Below are positions 17,307 through 26,470 of a stretch of DNA of 64,000 nt, piece by piece. The notes beneath the pieces are model-generated. The model was not told the origin of the DNA, made no database searches, and saw only the letters and a list, made by a program, of their open reading frames with translations. Source of the stretch: Flavipsychrobacter sp. (lineage in GTDB: Bacteria > Bacteroidota > Bacteroidia > Chitinophagales > Chitinophagaceae); contig JAEUVF010000008.1 in NCBI GenBank assembly GCA_016787265.1, positions 186,001 to 250,000 of the forward strand, in the 5' to 3' direction. The position numbers and the translations under genes are program-made. Position 1 is the stretch's first letter, and every line of letters starts with the position of its first letter.

Positions 17307-20300
17307 ATGAGTAAACAACAGGAACCCAAAGTGAGGATCGTAACGGCTGCGGCTCTATTTGACGGACATGATGCGGCAATTAATATCATGCGGCGAATCC
17401 TGCAGGCGAAAGGAGCGGAGATCATTCACCTGGGGCATAACCGTTCCGTACATGAGATTGTGGAGGCAGCTATTGAGGAGGATGTGCAGGGAATCGCAAT
17501 CACCAGTTACCAGGGCGGACATGTGGAGTTTTTCAAATACATGAAAGACCTGCTGGATCAGAATGAATGCGGACATATAAAAATATTTGGCGGCGGTGGG
17601 GGTACAATCCTTCCAGAAGAAATCCGGGAATTGCACCAATATGGTATCACCCGGATTTATTCACCGGATGATGGCCGGAAAATGGGACTGGAAGGGATGA
17701 TTGAAGATGTGATCAGCCAGTGCCGGTTTTCATTGAATGGAGCTAATTATTCCAAACCAATGGGATTGGGTGAGGTGAAGGATGTAAGGGTTATCGCAAG
17801 AAAGATAACAAAAGCGGAGGAGGCCATGGAAGAGGGGAGAAAGGAAGATGGAGGAAGGGAAGAAAGGAGGAAGGGAGGAAAGGAGGAGGGCGGTGCTCCG
17901 GTGATCGGGATTACAGGAACAGGGGGAGCAGGGAAGTCATCGGTTACGGATGAATTGGTGCGTCGTTTTTTAAACCGCTATGAAGACAAAACCATTGCGG
18001 TTATTTCCGTAGACCCTTCGAAGAAAAAAACAGGGGGCGCTTTGCTGGGAGACCGCATTCGCATGAACAGCATTTCTTCTCCCCGTGCCTACATGCGCTC
18101 ATTGGCAACAAGAGATGATAATGTGGCATTAAGTGCATCGGTTCAGGATGCGATCGATATTGTCAAAGAGGCCGGATTTGACTGGGTCATATTGGAAAGC
18201 GCCGGTGTGGGCCAATCAGATGCATCCATTCTGGATTATTGCGATCTCAGTCTCTATGTGATGACTCCCGAATACGGGGCAGCATCGCAATTGGAAAAAA
18301 TCAATATGCTGGATTATGCCGACCTGATCGCCATCAACAAATTTGATAAAAACGGCGCGCTCGATGCCCTGCACGATGTGCGCAAACAATACAAACGCAA
18401 CCACCAGCTCTTTACTGCTAAAGACGAAGAAATTCCCGTAGTAGGAACCATCGCCGCGCAGTTCAACGATGCCGGCGTGAATGAACTCTTTGAAAAACTG
18501 GTGCAGGTGGTAAAGCAGAAAACAGGTGTTTGCCTGGGAGAAGAGAAAGCGGCTAGTCCTCACCGTGATACCGTTCAGCAATCCATGGTGATCCCGCCCA
18601 AAAGGGTTCGCTACCTGGCCGAAATCGCAGAGTCCAACCGCGCCTACAACCAATGGGTGGAAGCGCAACGTGCAATAGCCAGCAAACTATATCAGTTAGC
18701 TGGAGTGATGCAGGAGCCTGGGTTGGAGGACGTTACAGAACTACAAGCACTCAAAAAAAAGTCCGAAGAATCCCTGCATCCTGATTGCAAAAAACTACTG
18801 GAGAACTGGAAAGGTTTGGTGGATGCATACAACAAGGATTTTTTTGAATACCAGGTTAGAGACAAGGTGATTCGTCAGCCATTGACCAGTCTTTCTTTGA
18901 GCGGAACAAAAATCAAAAAAGTGGTATTGCCCCGTTACCAGGATTGGGGGGATATTCTTCGCTGGCAGTTACAGGAAAACCTCCCGGGATATTTCCCTTA
19001 TACAGCCGGTGTGTTTGAATTGAAACGCCAGGGCGAAGACCCCACCCGTATGTTCGCGGGAGAAGGTGGTCCGGAGCGTACCAACAAACGGTTTCACTAC
19101 GTATCACAGGAGCAACCTGCCAAACGATTGTCTACCGCATTTGATTCGGTTACCCTTTACGGTGAGGACCCTGCCGTACGCCCTGATATTTATGGAAAAA
19201 TCGGCAATAGCGGAGTGAGTATCGCAACAGTCGATGATGCAAAAAAATTATACAGTGGTTTTGATCTTTGTGATCCGCGAACTTCTGTGAGTATGACGAT
19301 TAATGGTCCGGCCCCGATCATCCTTGCCTTTTTTATGAATGCAGCGATCGATCAGGCCGCTGAAAAATGGATCTCCACCAATGGCGGTTATGATCAATGG
19401 ATCAGGCCGGTTATGGAGAAAAAATATCAACACCTGCAGAAGCCGGTTTATTACAATCCTTCATCACCAGAACGTTTACCCGATGGACATAATGGATTGG
19501 GACTTGCATTACTGGGACTCAGTGCGGAGGAAGTGCTTCCAATTGAAACCTATAATCAATTAAAAGCGGAAGCGTTGAGCCAGGTTCGGGGTACCGTTCA
19601 GGCAGATATCCTTAAAGAAGACCAGGCGCAGAACACCTGTATTTTCTCAACGGAATTTGCGTTGAAACTGATGGGGGATGTGCAGGAGTATTTCATCAAG
19701 CAGAAGGTTCGGAATTTTTATAGTGTCAGCATCAGTGGATATCATATTGCGGAAGCGGGAGCCAATCCGATTACCCAGTTGGCCTTTACGCTGGCGAATG
19801 GATTTACCTATGTTGAATATTACCTCAGCAGAGGTATGCATATTGATGATTTCGCTCCCAATCTGAGTTTCTTTTTCAGTAATGGCATGGATCCCGAATA
19901 CAGCGTAATTGGCCGGGTAGCACGTCGGATCTGGGCCAAGGCCATGAAAGAAAAATACAAAGGCAATGACCGCAGCCAGAAATTAAAATATCATATTCAG
20001 ACTTCCGGGCGATCACTCCACGCGCAGGAAATCGATTTCAATGATATCCGGACTACACTGCAGGCCTTGTATGCTATTTATGACAACTGTAATTCCCTGC
20101 ATACAAATGCCTATGATGAAGCGATCACTACGCCAACAGAGGAAAGTGTGCGCCGCGCGATGGCCATCCAGCTTATTATAAACAGGGAACTGGGATCTGC
20201 AAAAACAGAGAATTTTATCCAGGGCTCCTTCCTGATTGAAGAATTGACGGATCTGGTAGAAGAAGCAGTGCTGGCGGAGTTTGACCGCATCTCTGAAAGA

Positions 20301-20687
20301 GGGGGCGTATTGGGTGCGATGGAACGGATGTACCAGCGCAATAAGATCCAGGAAGAAAGTCTGCATTATGAAACCCTGAAGCATACGGGTGAATTACCAA
20401 TCATCGGGGTAAATAGCTTTCTGAATAAAAAAGGTTCCCCAACAGTCATTCCAGGAGAAGTGATCCGTAGTACCCGGGAGGAAAAAGAGCAACAGATCCA
20501 GCAGTTGCAGGCATTCTGGAAACGGAATGAAAACAAAGCGGATCTGGCCTTAAAGCGACTGAAAGAAGTGGCTGTGGCCAACGGAAACCTGTTTGAGGAG
20601 TTAATGGAGACAGTAAAATATTGTTCACTCGGACAAATTACGCATGCTTTATACGAAGTTGGTGGTCAGTATCGCAGGAATATGTAG
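17307..20687 (+). CDS. icmF: Fused isobutyryl-CoA mutase IcmF
   Basis: A 1126-residue B12-dependent acyl-CoA mutase with its G-protein chaperone built in. An N-terminal cobalamin domain (about 8-145) carries the ligand His21 in LFDGHDAA and SYQGGH near 68. A MeaB-like GTPase domain has P-loop GTGGAGKSS (204-212), [15 protein letters not shown] and NKFD. The TIM-barrel mutase fills about 560-1126 ([21 protein letters not shown]). IcmF rearranges isobutyryl-CoA and n-butyryl-CoA; some relatives prefer pivalyl- or isovaleryl-CoA, so substrate is not fixed. The linker 175-196 ([26 protein letters not shown]) is encoded by a purine repeat and appears inserted between cobalamin and GTPase domains. 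Confidence 0.93.
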   Translation: MSKQQEPKVRIVTAAALFDGHDAAINIMRRILQAKGAEIIHLGHNRSVHEIVEAAIEEDVQGIAITSYQGGHVEFFKYMKDLLDQNECGHIKIFGGGGGTILPEEIRELHQYGITRIYSPDDGRKMGLEGMIEDVISQCRFSLNGANYSKPMGLGEVKDVRVIARKITKAEEAMEEGRKEDGGREERRKGGKEEGGAPVIGITGTGGAGKSSVTDELVRRFLNRYEDKTIAVISVDPSKKKTGGALLGDRIRMNSISSPRAYMRSLATRDDNVALSASVQDAIDIVKEAGFDWVILESAGVGQSDASILDYCDLSLYVMTPEYGAASQLEKINMLDYADLIAINKFDKNGALDALHDVRKQYKRNHQLFTAKDEEIPVVGTIAAQFNDAGVNELFEKLVQVVKQKTGVCLGEEKAASPHRDTVQQSMVIPPKRVRYLAEIAESNRAYNQWVEAQRAIASKLYQLAGVMQEPGLEDVTELQALKKKSEESLHPDCKKLLENWKGLVDAYNKDFFEYQVRDKVIRQPLTSLSLSGTKIKKVVLPRYQDWGDILRWQLQENLPGYFPYTAGVFELKRQGEDPTRMFAGEGGPERTNKRFHYVSQEQPAKRLSTAFDSVTLYGEDPAVRPDIYGKIGNSGVSIATVDDAKKLYSGFDLCDPRTSVSMTINGPAPIILAFFMNAAIDQAAEKWISTNGGYDQWIRPVMEKKYQHLQKPVYYNPSSPERLPDGHNGLGLALLGLSAEEVLPIETYNQLKAEALSQVRGTVQADILKEDQAQNTCIFSTEFALKLMGDVQEYFIKQKVRNFYSVSISGYHIAEAGANPITQLAFTLANGFTYVEYYLSRGMHIDDFAPNLSFFFSNGMDPEYSVIGRVARRIWAKAMKEKYKGNDRSQKLKYHIQTSGRSLHAQEIDFNDIRTTLQALYAIYDNCNSLHTNAYDEAITTPTEESVRRAMAIQLIINRELGSAKTENFIQGSFLIEELTDLVEEAVLAEFDRISERGGVLGAMERMYQRNKIQEESLHYETLKHTGELPIIGVNSFLNKKGSPTVIPGEVIRSTREEKEQQIQQLQAFWKRNENKADLALKRLKEVAVANGNLFEELMETVKYCSLGQITHALYEVGGQYRRNM
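17826..17893 (+). repeat. Purine-rich ATGGAAGAGGG-type repeat inside icmF
   Basis: A nearly pure G/A tract starting with the core ATGGAAGAGGG (17826-17836). It is read as M-E-E-G and continues as a Gly/Glu/Arg/Lys linker. The same core occurs in other coding and non-coding loci of this window. Confidence 0.75.
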
Positions 20688-20709
20688 TTTAGGTGTCTGA
20701 CATCTAATC

Positions 20710-23700
20710 ATGAGAAAATTACTGTTACTGACCCTGGCACTGGGTGCAATTACCGGCCAGGCACAAACGAAGAAAAAAGCAGCGCGCGCTACCGCGGCAA
20801 ATCCAACCGCAACCCCGGTTTCCCTGGAGGAACGCTTCCGGACAGTTAAGTTCCGGAACATCGGACCCTTTCGGGGCGGGCGATCGGTTGCTACCTGTGG
20901 AGTTCCCGGAAACGATAAGACCTATTATATGGGTACCACTGGCGGTGGGCTTTGGAAAACCACCGATGCGGGTATCAGCTGGCAGAATATTTCCGATGGT
21001 TATTTCGGAACCGGTTCAGTTGGTGCTGTAGCAGTGGCTGAATCCGATCCGAATGTGGTGTACGTAGGAATGGGTGAACATGCGCCTCGTGGTGTGATGA
21101 CATCCTATGGGGATGGGGTCTACAAAAGCACGGATGCCGGGGTTACCTGGAAAAAAATCGGGTTACCGGAGAGCCGGCAAATCGCAGCCATCCGAATCCA
21201 TCCCAAAAATGCCGAACTGGTATATGTGGCGGTGCAGGGAGCGTTGAATGGTCCAACTGAGGAGCGTGGCATTTACAGAAGCGATGATGGCGGCGCCACC
21301 TGGAAAAAGATTCTCTATGTTAACAGCAGTACCGGATGTTCGGATCTGAGCATGGATATGACCAATCCGCGGATCCTGTATGCGGCCATGTGGGAGCATC
21401 ATCGCCTTCCCTGGGAAGTAAAAAGCGGAGGACCGGGCAGTGGTTTGTATAAATCTACGGATGGTGGGTTGACCTGGAATAAACTGAATCAGGGAATTCC
21501 TCCAGTCCTGGGTAAGATGGCGATCGAAGTATCGCGCAGCAATCCGTCTAAAGTATATGCACTCATTGAAAGCGATACCGAAAAAGAGCTGGGTGGCTTG
21601 TTTGTATCGGAAGACGCAGGAGCTTCGTTTAACCGTGTCAGTAAGGATCACCGGTTAACCACCCGTGCCTGGTATTATATTGAGCTGGCAGTGAATCCAC
21701 AGAATGAAAATGAAGTGCATGTTCTCGGGGCAGAGTGGGTGAAAAGTATCGATGGAGGAAAGAGCTGGGCTAATATGCATACGGCGCATGGCGATTACCA
21801 TCAGTTATGGATCAACCCATCCAATCCCAATAACCTGATCATGGCCGATGATGGTGGTGCGTCTGTAAGTTTCAATGGAGGAAAAAGTTTCAGTTCGCTG
21901 GATAATCAGCCAACTGCGCAATTGTATCGGATAAATGTGGACAATCAGTTTCCCTATCGTATTTATGCAGGTCAGCAGGATAATACCTCCCTCGTAATCG
22001 AGAGCAGGAATCTATGGGGAGGAAACATTGGGGAGCGCAACTGGTTCTATTCCGCCGGAGGTGAAAGTGCCTTCCTGGCATTTAATCCTGATCAGCCGAC
22101 CTATGTCATGGGTGGCAGTTACCAGGGGACCATAGAATTATTGAATCAAAAAATAAGTGAAGGTAAAGGGGTAATGGTAGTGCCATTGCAATACCAGAGC
22201 ATCATGCCCAAGCGGATGAAATATCGGTTTAACTGGAATGCACCTATTGTTTGGTCGAAAGCCGATGGGGGAAGTTTTTATCATGCAGGCAATCGCCTGT
22301 TCAAGACATCCAACCTGGGTAAAACCTGGACAGTCATTTCTCCGGATCTGACCCGAAATGATACCACTAAAATGGGGAAGAGCGGGATACCCTATACCAA
22401 TGAAGGAGCGGGGGGAGAGAATTATGGAACGATTGCCTATGTGTCAATTTCATCAGACGGACAGGTGATCTGGACCGGTAGTGATGACGGTTTCGTGCAT
22501 GTATCGCGCGATGGAGGTGCCAACTGGAAAAATGTAACGCCGGCCGGTTTACCGGAATGCCTGGTTAATAGTATTGAAGTATCGCCACACAATCCTGCAA
22601 CGGTTTATATCGCGTGCACCAGGTATAAAATGAATGATTTGTCGCCCATGCTCTATCGGAGCGATGATTATGGAGCCAGCTGGAAGCGGATTGATGCAGG
22701 TATTCCAGTGGGAGCGTATACCAGGGTAGTAAGAGAAGATCCGGTTCAAAAGGGATTGTTGTTTGCGGGCACAGAAACAGGGCTTTATGTCTCCTGGAAT
22801 AACGGAGATGCCTGGACGAAATTACAACTGGGTTTACCTGTTACCCCTGTTACCGATTTGAAAATCCATCAGGGTAACCTGATTGCGGCAACTATGGGAA
22901 GGTCTTTCTGGATCCTGGATGACCTGTTTATGGTGCGGCATTCTGCAGTACTGGCAGATACCAATGCTGCGAAATTGTTTGGGGTTGAGAATGTTTATCG
23001 GGTAGGCGGTGGCAGTGCCCTGAATGCTCCTGGAAGTACAGACGATCCAAAACCGATGACACCCTCTAATGAAGGCGTAAATGCGCCAACCGGTGCAGTG
23101 TTCTATTATCAGTTACCAGGCCTGGCGGATTCAGTGACGCTGACATTAGAGATCCGTGATGCCCGCGGCAGACTGGTACGTTCATATTCAAGTAAACCGG
23201 ATTCAACATTTGTGGAATATGCCGGCGGACCATCCCCCGATCCTTTGTTGCCCAAACGCGCCGGATTGAACCGGTTTGTCTGGAACTTGCGTCATGCCAC
23301 TTATCCGGGAGTACCTACGGCTTATATTGAAGGCAGTTGGGACGGACATCGCGCAGCACCTGGGAAGTATGAGGCCGTACTGAAAGTTGGCGGCACTGAA
23401 CAGCGACATGCATTTACAGTAGTAGCTGATCCAAGAATTGAAGCGAGCCAGGCAGAATATGAAGAGCAGGATGAATGGCTTACTAAAGTTGAAGATGGTT
23501 TGCGGGATATCCATGGGGCGGTAAATAAAATGCGGGTTGCCAAAAAACAGGTGGCTGATTTACTCCAACTGATTGGCGACAAGCCAGCTTATGCCGAACT
23601 GAAACAATCCGCTTCCACTCTTCATTCGCGGATGGAAAAATGGGAAGAAGAACTGATTCAGAACCGCAGCCAGAGTTATGACGATATCATCAATTTTGTA

Positions 23701-23913
23701 AACAAACTCAGTGCAGATTACTTCTTCCTGAAAGGCGAAATGGATACCAATATTCCATTTGTAACAGACGGACAAAAAGAACAATTCAAAACATTGGAAG
23801 CTACCTGGAAGCCACTGAAAACCGAACATACCAGCATTGTAAATGCACTGTCTGCACTTAACCAGCTCTGCCGTAAACTGGGTATTGAAAGGGTAATGAT
23901 GCCGTTAGATTAA
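20710..23913 (+). CDS. Secreted BNR/sortilin-type beta-propeller protein
   Basis: A 1067-residue exported protein with a signal peptide ending near GQAQ. About ten Asp-box/BNR repeats are seen, for example [60 protein letters not shown] and [16 protein letters not shown]. These form two consecutive sortilin/VPS10-like propellers over residues 50-720. A C-terminal region (about 800-1067) includes a beta domain and a helical segment. Members of this family are annotated as glycosyl hydrolases or sialidase-like proteins, but no catalytic residues can be confirmed and the function is unknown. It follows icmF by 22 bp. Confidence 0.82.
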   Translation: MRKLLLLTLALGAITGQAQTKKKAARATAANPTATPVSLEERFRTVKFRNIGPFRGGRSVATCGVPGNDKTYYMGTTGGGLWKTTDAGISWQNISDGYFGTGSVGAVAVAESDPNVVYVGMGEHAPRGVMTSYGDGVYKSTDAGVTWKKIGLPESRQIAAIRIHPKNAELVYVAVQGALNGPTEERGIYRSDDGGATWKKILYVNSSTGCSDLSMDMTNPRILYAAMWEHHRLPWEVKSGGPGSGLYKSTDGGLTWNKLNQGIPPVLGKMAIEVSRSNPSKVYALIESDTEKELGGLFVSEDAGASFNRVSKDHRLTTRAWYYIELAVNPQNENEVHVLGAEWVKSIDGGKSWANMHTAHGDYHQLWINPSNPNNLIMADDGGASVSFNGGKSFSSLDNQPTAQLYRINVDNQFPYRIYAGQQDNTSLVIESRNLWGGNIGERNWFYSAGGESAFLAFNPDQPTYVMGGSYQGTIELLNQKISEGKGVMVVPLQYQSIMPKRMKYRFNWNAPIVWSKADGGSFYHAGNRLFKTSNLGKTWTVISPDLTRNDTTKMGKSGIPYTNEGAGGENYGTIAYVSISSDGQVIWTGSDDGFVHVSRDGGANWKNVTPAGLPECLVNSIEVSPHNPATVYIACTRYKMNDLSPMLYRSDDYGASWKRIDAGIPVGAYTRVVREDPVQKGLLFAGTETGLYVSWNNGDAWTKLQLGLPVTPVTDLKIHQGNLIAATMGRSFWILDDLFMVRHSAVLADTNAAKLFGVENVYRVGGGSALNAPGSTDDPKPMTPSNEGVNAPTGAVFYYQLPGLADSVTLTLEIRDARGRLVRSYSSKPDSTFVEYAGGPSPDPLLPKRAGLNRFVWNLRHATYPGVPTAYIEGSWDGHRAAPGKYEAVLKVGGTEQRHAFTVVADPRIEASQAEYEEQDEWLTKVEDGLRDIHGAVNKMRVAKKQVADLLQLIGDKPAYAELKQSASTLHSRMEKWEEELIQNRSQSYDDIINFVNKLSADYFFLKGEMDTNIPFVTDGQKEQFKTLEATWKPLKTEHTSIVNALSALNQLCRKLGIERVMMPLD

Positions 23914-23921
23914 TAGTTGAA

Positions 23922-24365
23922 ATGGAAAAAAAGAAGCCATCCTTTGATGTGGTAAATGAGGTGCTGGAAGATTGCATACTGGCTTATCCGGTGTCTTCTT
24001 TCATCATCAGCCTGTACAAACAATACCTGCAAAGGGGAAGCCTCAGTAAAAAACAGTTACAGGGTTTATACGGAAAGGCCTCGAAAATCGAAGGCCTTTC
24101 CCCCGGTAAGCTGGCTACCCTGGAGGCATTGATTCATAAAATGCCAACACGGTTAAAGTCGGTTGTGCCTCCTCGTGATAGCAAACCGGAGCCGGAGAAA
24201 GATGAAGCAGCCGGACAATTAATCAGTGCCATCCTGGAAAAAGTTCCCGAACACAAGCGGGTAATTTTTCTCCGGACTAAATACGATAACAATGAAATGT
24301 TGACACCTACAGAAATGGCTGATTTGAAACGAATCGCCAAAGCCCTGGGAATTCAGGTCAGCTGA
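23922..24365 (+). CDS. Small cytosolic protein of unknown function
   Basis: A 147-residue soluble, charged protein with no signal peptide. Two helical halves (about 5-75 and 98-147) are joined by a Pro/Glu linker PPRDSKPEPEKDEAAG. I do not recognise a family; it looks like a conserved Chitinophagaceae hypothetical. It starts 8 bp after the propeller gene, so it is probably co-transcribed. Its last 13 bp overlap the convergent epimerase gene. Confidence 0.65.
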   Translation: MEKKKPSFDVVNEVLEDCILAYPVSSFIISLYKQYLQRGSLSKKQLQGLYGKASKIEGLSPGKLATLEALIHKMPTRLKSVVPPRDSKPEPEKDEAAGQLISAILEKVPEHKRVIFLRTKYDNNEMLTPTEMADLKRIAKALGIQVS

Positions 24366-25420
24366 CACCCGAATCCCGGACCATCAAGTGGTACCAAACA
24401 GCCATTCTCAATCCTGAATCCACCGGTAATAATATCATTGCTCAACTCCAGGCTTCCGTCCAGGTCGAGGTAGCGGGTATTGGGACAGGAGAGGGCGACA
24501 TGCAGTGCGGCAGTGATACTTAACCTGCTTTCATCGTTGCAGCCCCAGAATAATTCAATACTTCCCTGTTGGGCGAGCAGCGCGATTTCCTTTGCTGCCC
24601 GTATTCCGCCACATTTCATCAGTTTGATATTGTATACGCCATAACGTTTAGGTGTATGCGCCAGGTTGAAAGCGGCGGAAGCATCCAGTAAGGATTCATC
24701 CGCAACTAAAATAGCGCGTTGATGATCTGTTAACTGCAGCAGGTCTTCATCTGCGGTAGCGGGCAGGGGTTGTTCAATCAGTTCAATATCGGCCGTTTCA
24801 GCGCCTGCAAGAAATCGTTTTAGGTTGGAAAGATCATAGCCCTGGTTGGCATCCACCCGCAATTGAATAGCCGGGCCCACCATTTCCCTGAGCCGGAGCA
24901 TTCGTTCCAGGTCCTGCTCAATATTCACTCCTGTTTTAATCTTGAGGATTTGAAAACCCATTCCGAGGTATTCCCTTGCATCGGCAAGTGTTCCCGCTAT
25001 ATCCTTGATGCCAATGGTGACCGAAGTGGGTACCGGTTTGATTTTTTGTCCGTAGAATTCCAGCACCGGTATTCCCAGAAATTTTCCAAAAACATCGTGC
25101 AAGGCAAGATCAACCGCGGCCAGAGATCCGGGCAGGTGGTTAAAATGAATGGTGGCTTCATCAATCAGTTGATTGAAGTGCCGGATATCTCTGCCAATAA
25201 AACTATCCAGGAAACCGGATTGCAAATGGCGCAAGGTATCCGTTGGGTTTTCGCCTACCACTTCCTCAAATGGGCTTGCGGCACCGAGCCCGGTAATGCC
25301 ATTTTCCAATGTAAGTTCCAGGAAAACGATTACTGCTTCGGAGCTGGTGCTGTAAGCAATGGTATATGGTTTCGAGAGTGGGATATTCTCCAGCCAGGCA
25401 CGCCAGGAAAGAATTCTCAT
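24353..25420 (-). CDS. Dipeptide epimerase, enolase superfamily (L-Ala-D/L-Glu epimerase type)
   Basis: A 355-residue enolase-superfamily enzyme starting at ATG 25420. The frame is open another 40 codons, but those overlap DUF1611. Acid/base and metal residues are all visible: K160-x-K162 (KIKTG), D190 (RVDANQGY), E216 (IEQPL), D241 (VADESL) and K266 (NIKLMKCGG). A DxD motif at 319-321 (LDLDGS) is the one that binds the free amino group of dipeptides in Ala-Glu epimerases. DgcA, the N-acetyl-D-glutamate racemase that pairs with DUF1611 proteins, is a close relative. Both roles fit. It overlaps the DUF1611 gene by 4 bp. Confidence 0.87.
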   Translation of the reverse strand: MRILSWRAWLENIPLSKPYTIAYSTSSEAVIVFLELTLENGITGLGAASPFEEVVGENPTDTLRHLQSGFLDSFIGRDIRHFNQLIDEATIHFNHLPGSLAAVDLALHDVFGKFLGIPVLEFYGQKIKPVPTSVTIGIKDIAGTLADAREYLGMGFQILKIKTGVNIEQDLERMLRLREMVGPAIQLRVDANQGYDLSNLKRFLAGAETADIELIEQPLPATADEDLLQLTDHQRAILVADESLLDASAAFNLAHTPKRYGVYNIKLMKCGGIRAAKEIALLAQQGSIELFWGCNDESRLSITAALHVALSCPNTRYLDLDGSLELSNDIITGGFRIENGCLVPLDGPGFGCQLT

Positions 25421-26466
25421 ATGATTGTCTTTAAAACCGGCAGCAGTTTTTGCACTCCTTCCTGTAAAGGGAGCAGCACAGGCAGGTTCAATTCCGCTTC
25501 CAGTTTTCGTTGAAATTCGTAGGCTTCTTCTGTGGAGCAATCTTCCGTATTCAGTGCAACGGCAATAACGGTGGAACCATAGTGCCGGATCAGTTCAATT
25601 TCAGATTGTACGGAAGGGATTGCTCCCCATGCGGGTGTATGTTCGAAATGAATTCGTTTCGGTGCATGTACCAATACCGTGTATTTGGCATTGCCTGAAA
25701 CCAGGAACTCAGCACCAGCCGGACCGCTTGGATTCCGAAGGGCTGATTGTCCTTCCAGCAAAATGATGTCTGGATTTGCTTCCTTCCAACATTGCAGAAT
25801 TGCATGTTCCAGTTCACCGGAAATAAAATCATTCAATGTGGAATCAAAAATGAATCCATACTGGCCGCCCTGTAACCAACCGGTTTGTCCCGTATAAATC
25901 ATTTGTGCCCGAATGCCTTCCGCATCGCATGCCTGTCGGATCAACCGGCAGGTGGTTCTTTTGCCCATGGCACAGTCCATGCCTAACACTGCAATAATGG
26001 GTGCTGTAACAGAAAAGATTTCTCCGGACCAGAAATGAAGGTCTGCTCTTTTTTTAGGCCTGCGGATGTCAATAAGTTCAACTCCATATTCCGCAGCTAA
26101 TGCTACCAGGTTGGTGCGTTCATTGAGGTAATCATGCAATCCATTTACAACTGAAATCCTGTTTCGAATGGCGGTTTCAATAATGCTTATAAAGTCGGGA
26201 GGCAGAATGCCACCTACGGTTGCTACTCCAATAATACAATAACGGATATCACTATGCGCTGCCAGTGCCGCATCCAGGTCGGAATATACAGGGATACCGC
26301 GGTGCTTGCCATCCAGCACTTCTCCTGCATCTTTGCCCGCCTGTTTAAAATCGATAATGCCTGCAATCTCAAATCGCTCAGTGCCGCGAATTAGTCCGTG
26401 TGCGGTTTTGGCATCTGAATGGTCCAGTAATCCATTCGTAATTACAATTGCTTTTGGTCGGTTCAT
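25417..26466 (-). CDS. DUF1611 family protein (DgcN-like)
   Basis: A 349-residue cytosolic protein of family DUF1611. It has an N-terminal Rossmann-like part (about 1-140) and a C-terminal P-loop-like part with GMDCAMGKRTT (162-172), IYTGQTGWLQGG and LLEGQSALRNP. The marine DUF1611 member DgcN acetylates D-glutamate before DgcA racemises it, so this gene and its neighbour probably form a D-amino-acid module. It overlaps the epimerase gene by 4 bp and follows the fused hydrolase by 4 bp, giving a compact operon. The acetyl-donor residues cannot be verified here, so the exact reaction is inferred from family and position. Confidence 0.82.
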   Translation of the reverse strand: MNRPKAIVITNGLLDHSDAKTAHGLIRGTERFEIAGIIDFKQAGKDAGEVLDGKHRGIPVYSDLDAALAAHSDIRYCIIGVATVGGILPPDFISIIETAIRNRISVVNGLHDYLNERTNLVALAAEYGVELIDIRRPKKRADLHFWSGEIFSVTAPIIAVLGMDCAMGKRTTCRLIRQACDAEGIRAQMIYTGQTGWLQGGQYGFIFDSTLNDFISGELEHAILQCWKEANPDIILLEGQSALRNPSGPAGAEFLVSGNAKYTVLVHAPKRIHFEHTPAWGAIPSVQSEIELIRHYGSTVIAVALNTEDCSTEEAYEFQRKLEAELNLPVLLPLQEGVQKLLPVLKTII

Positions 26467-26470
26467 TTAT

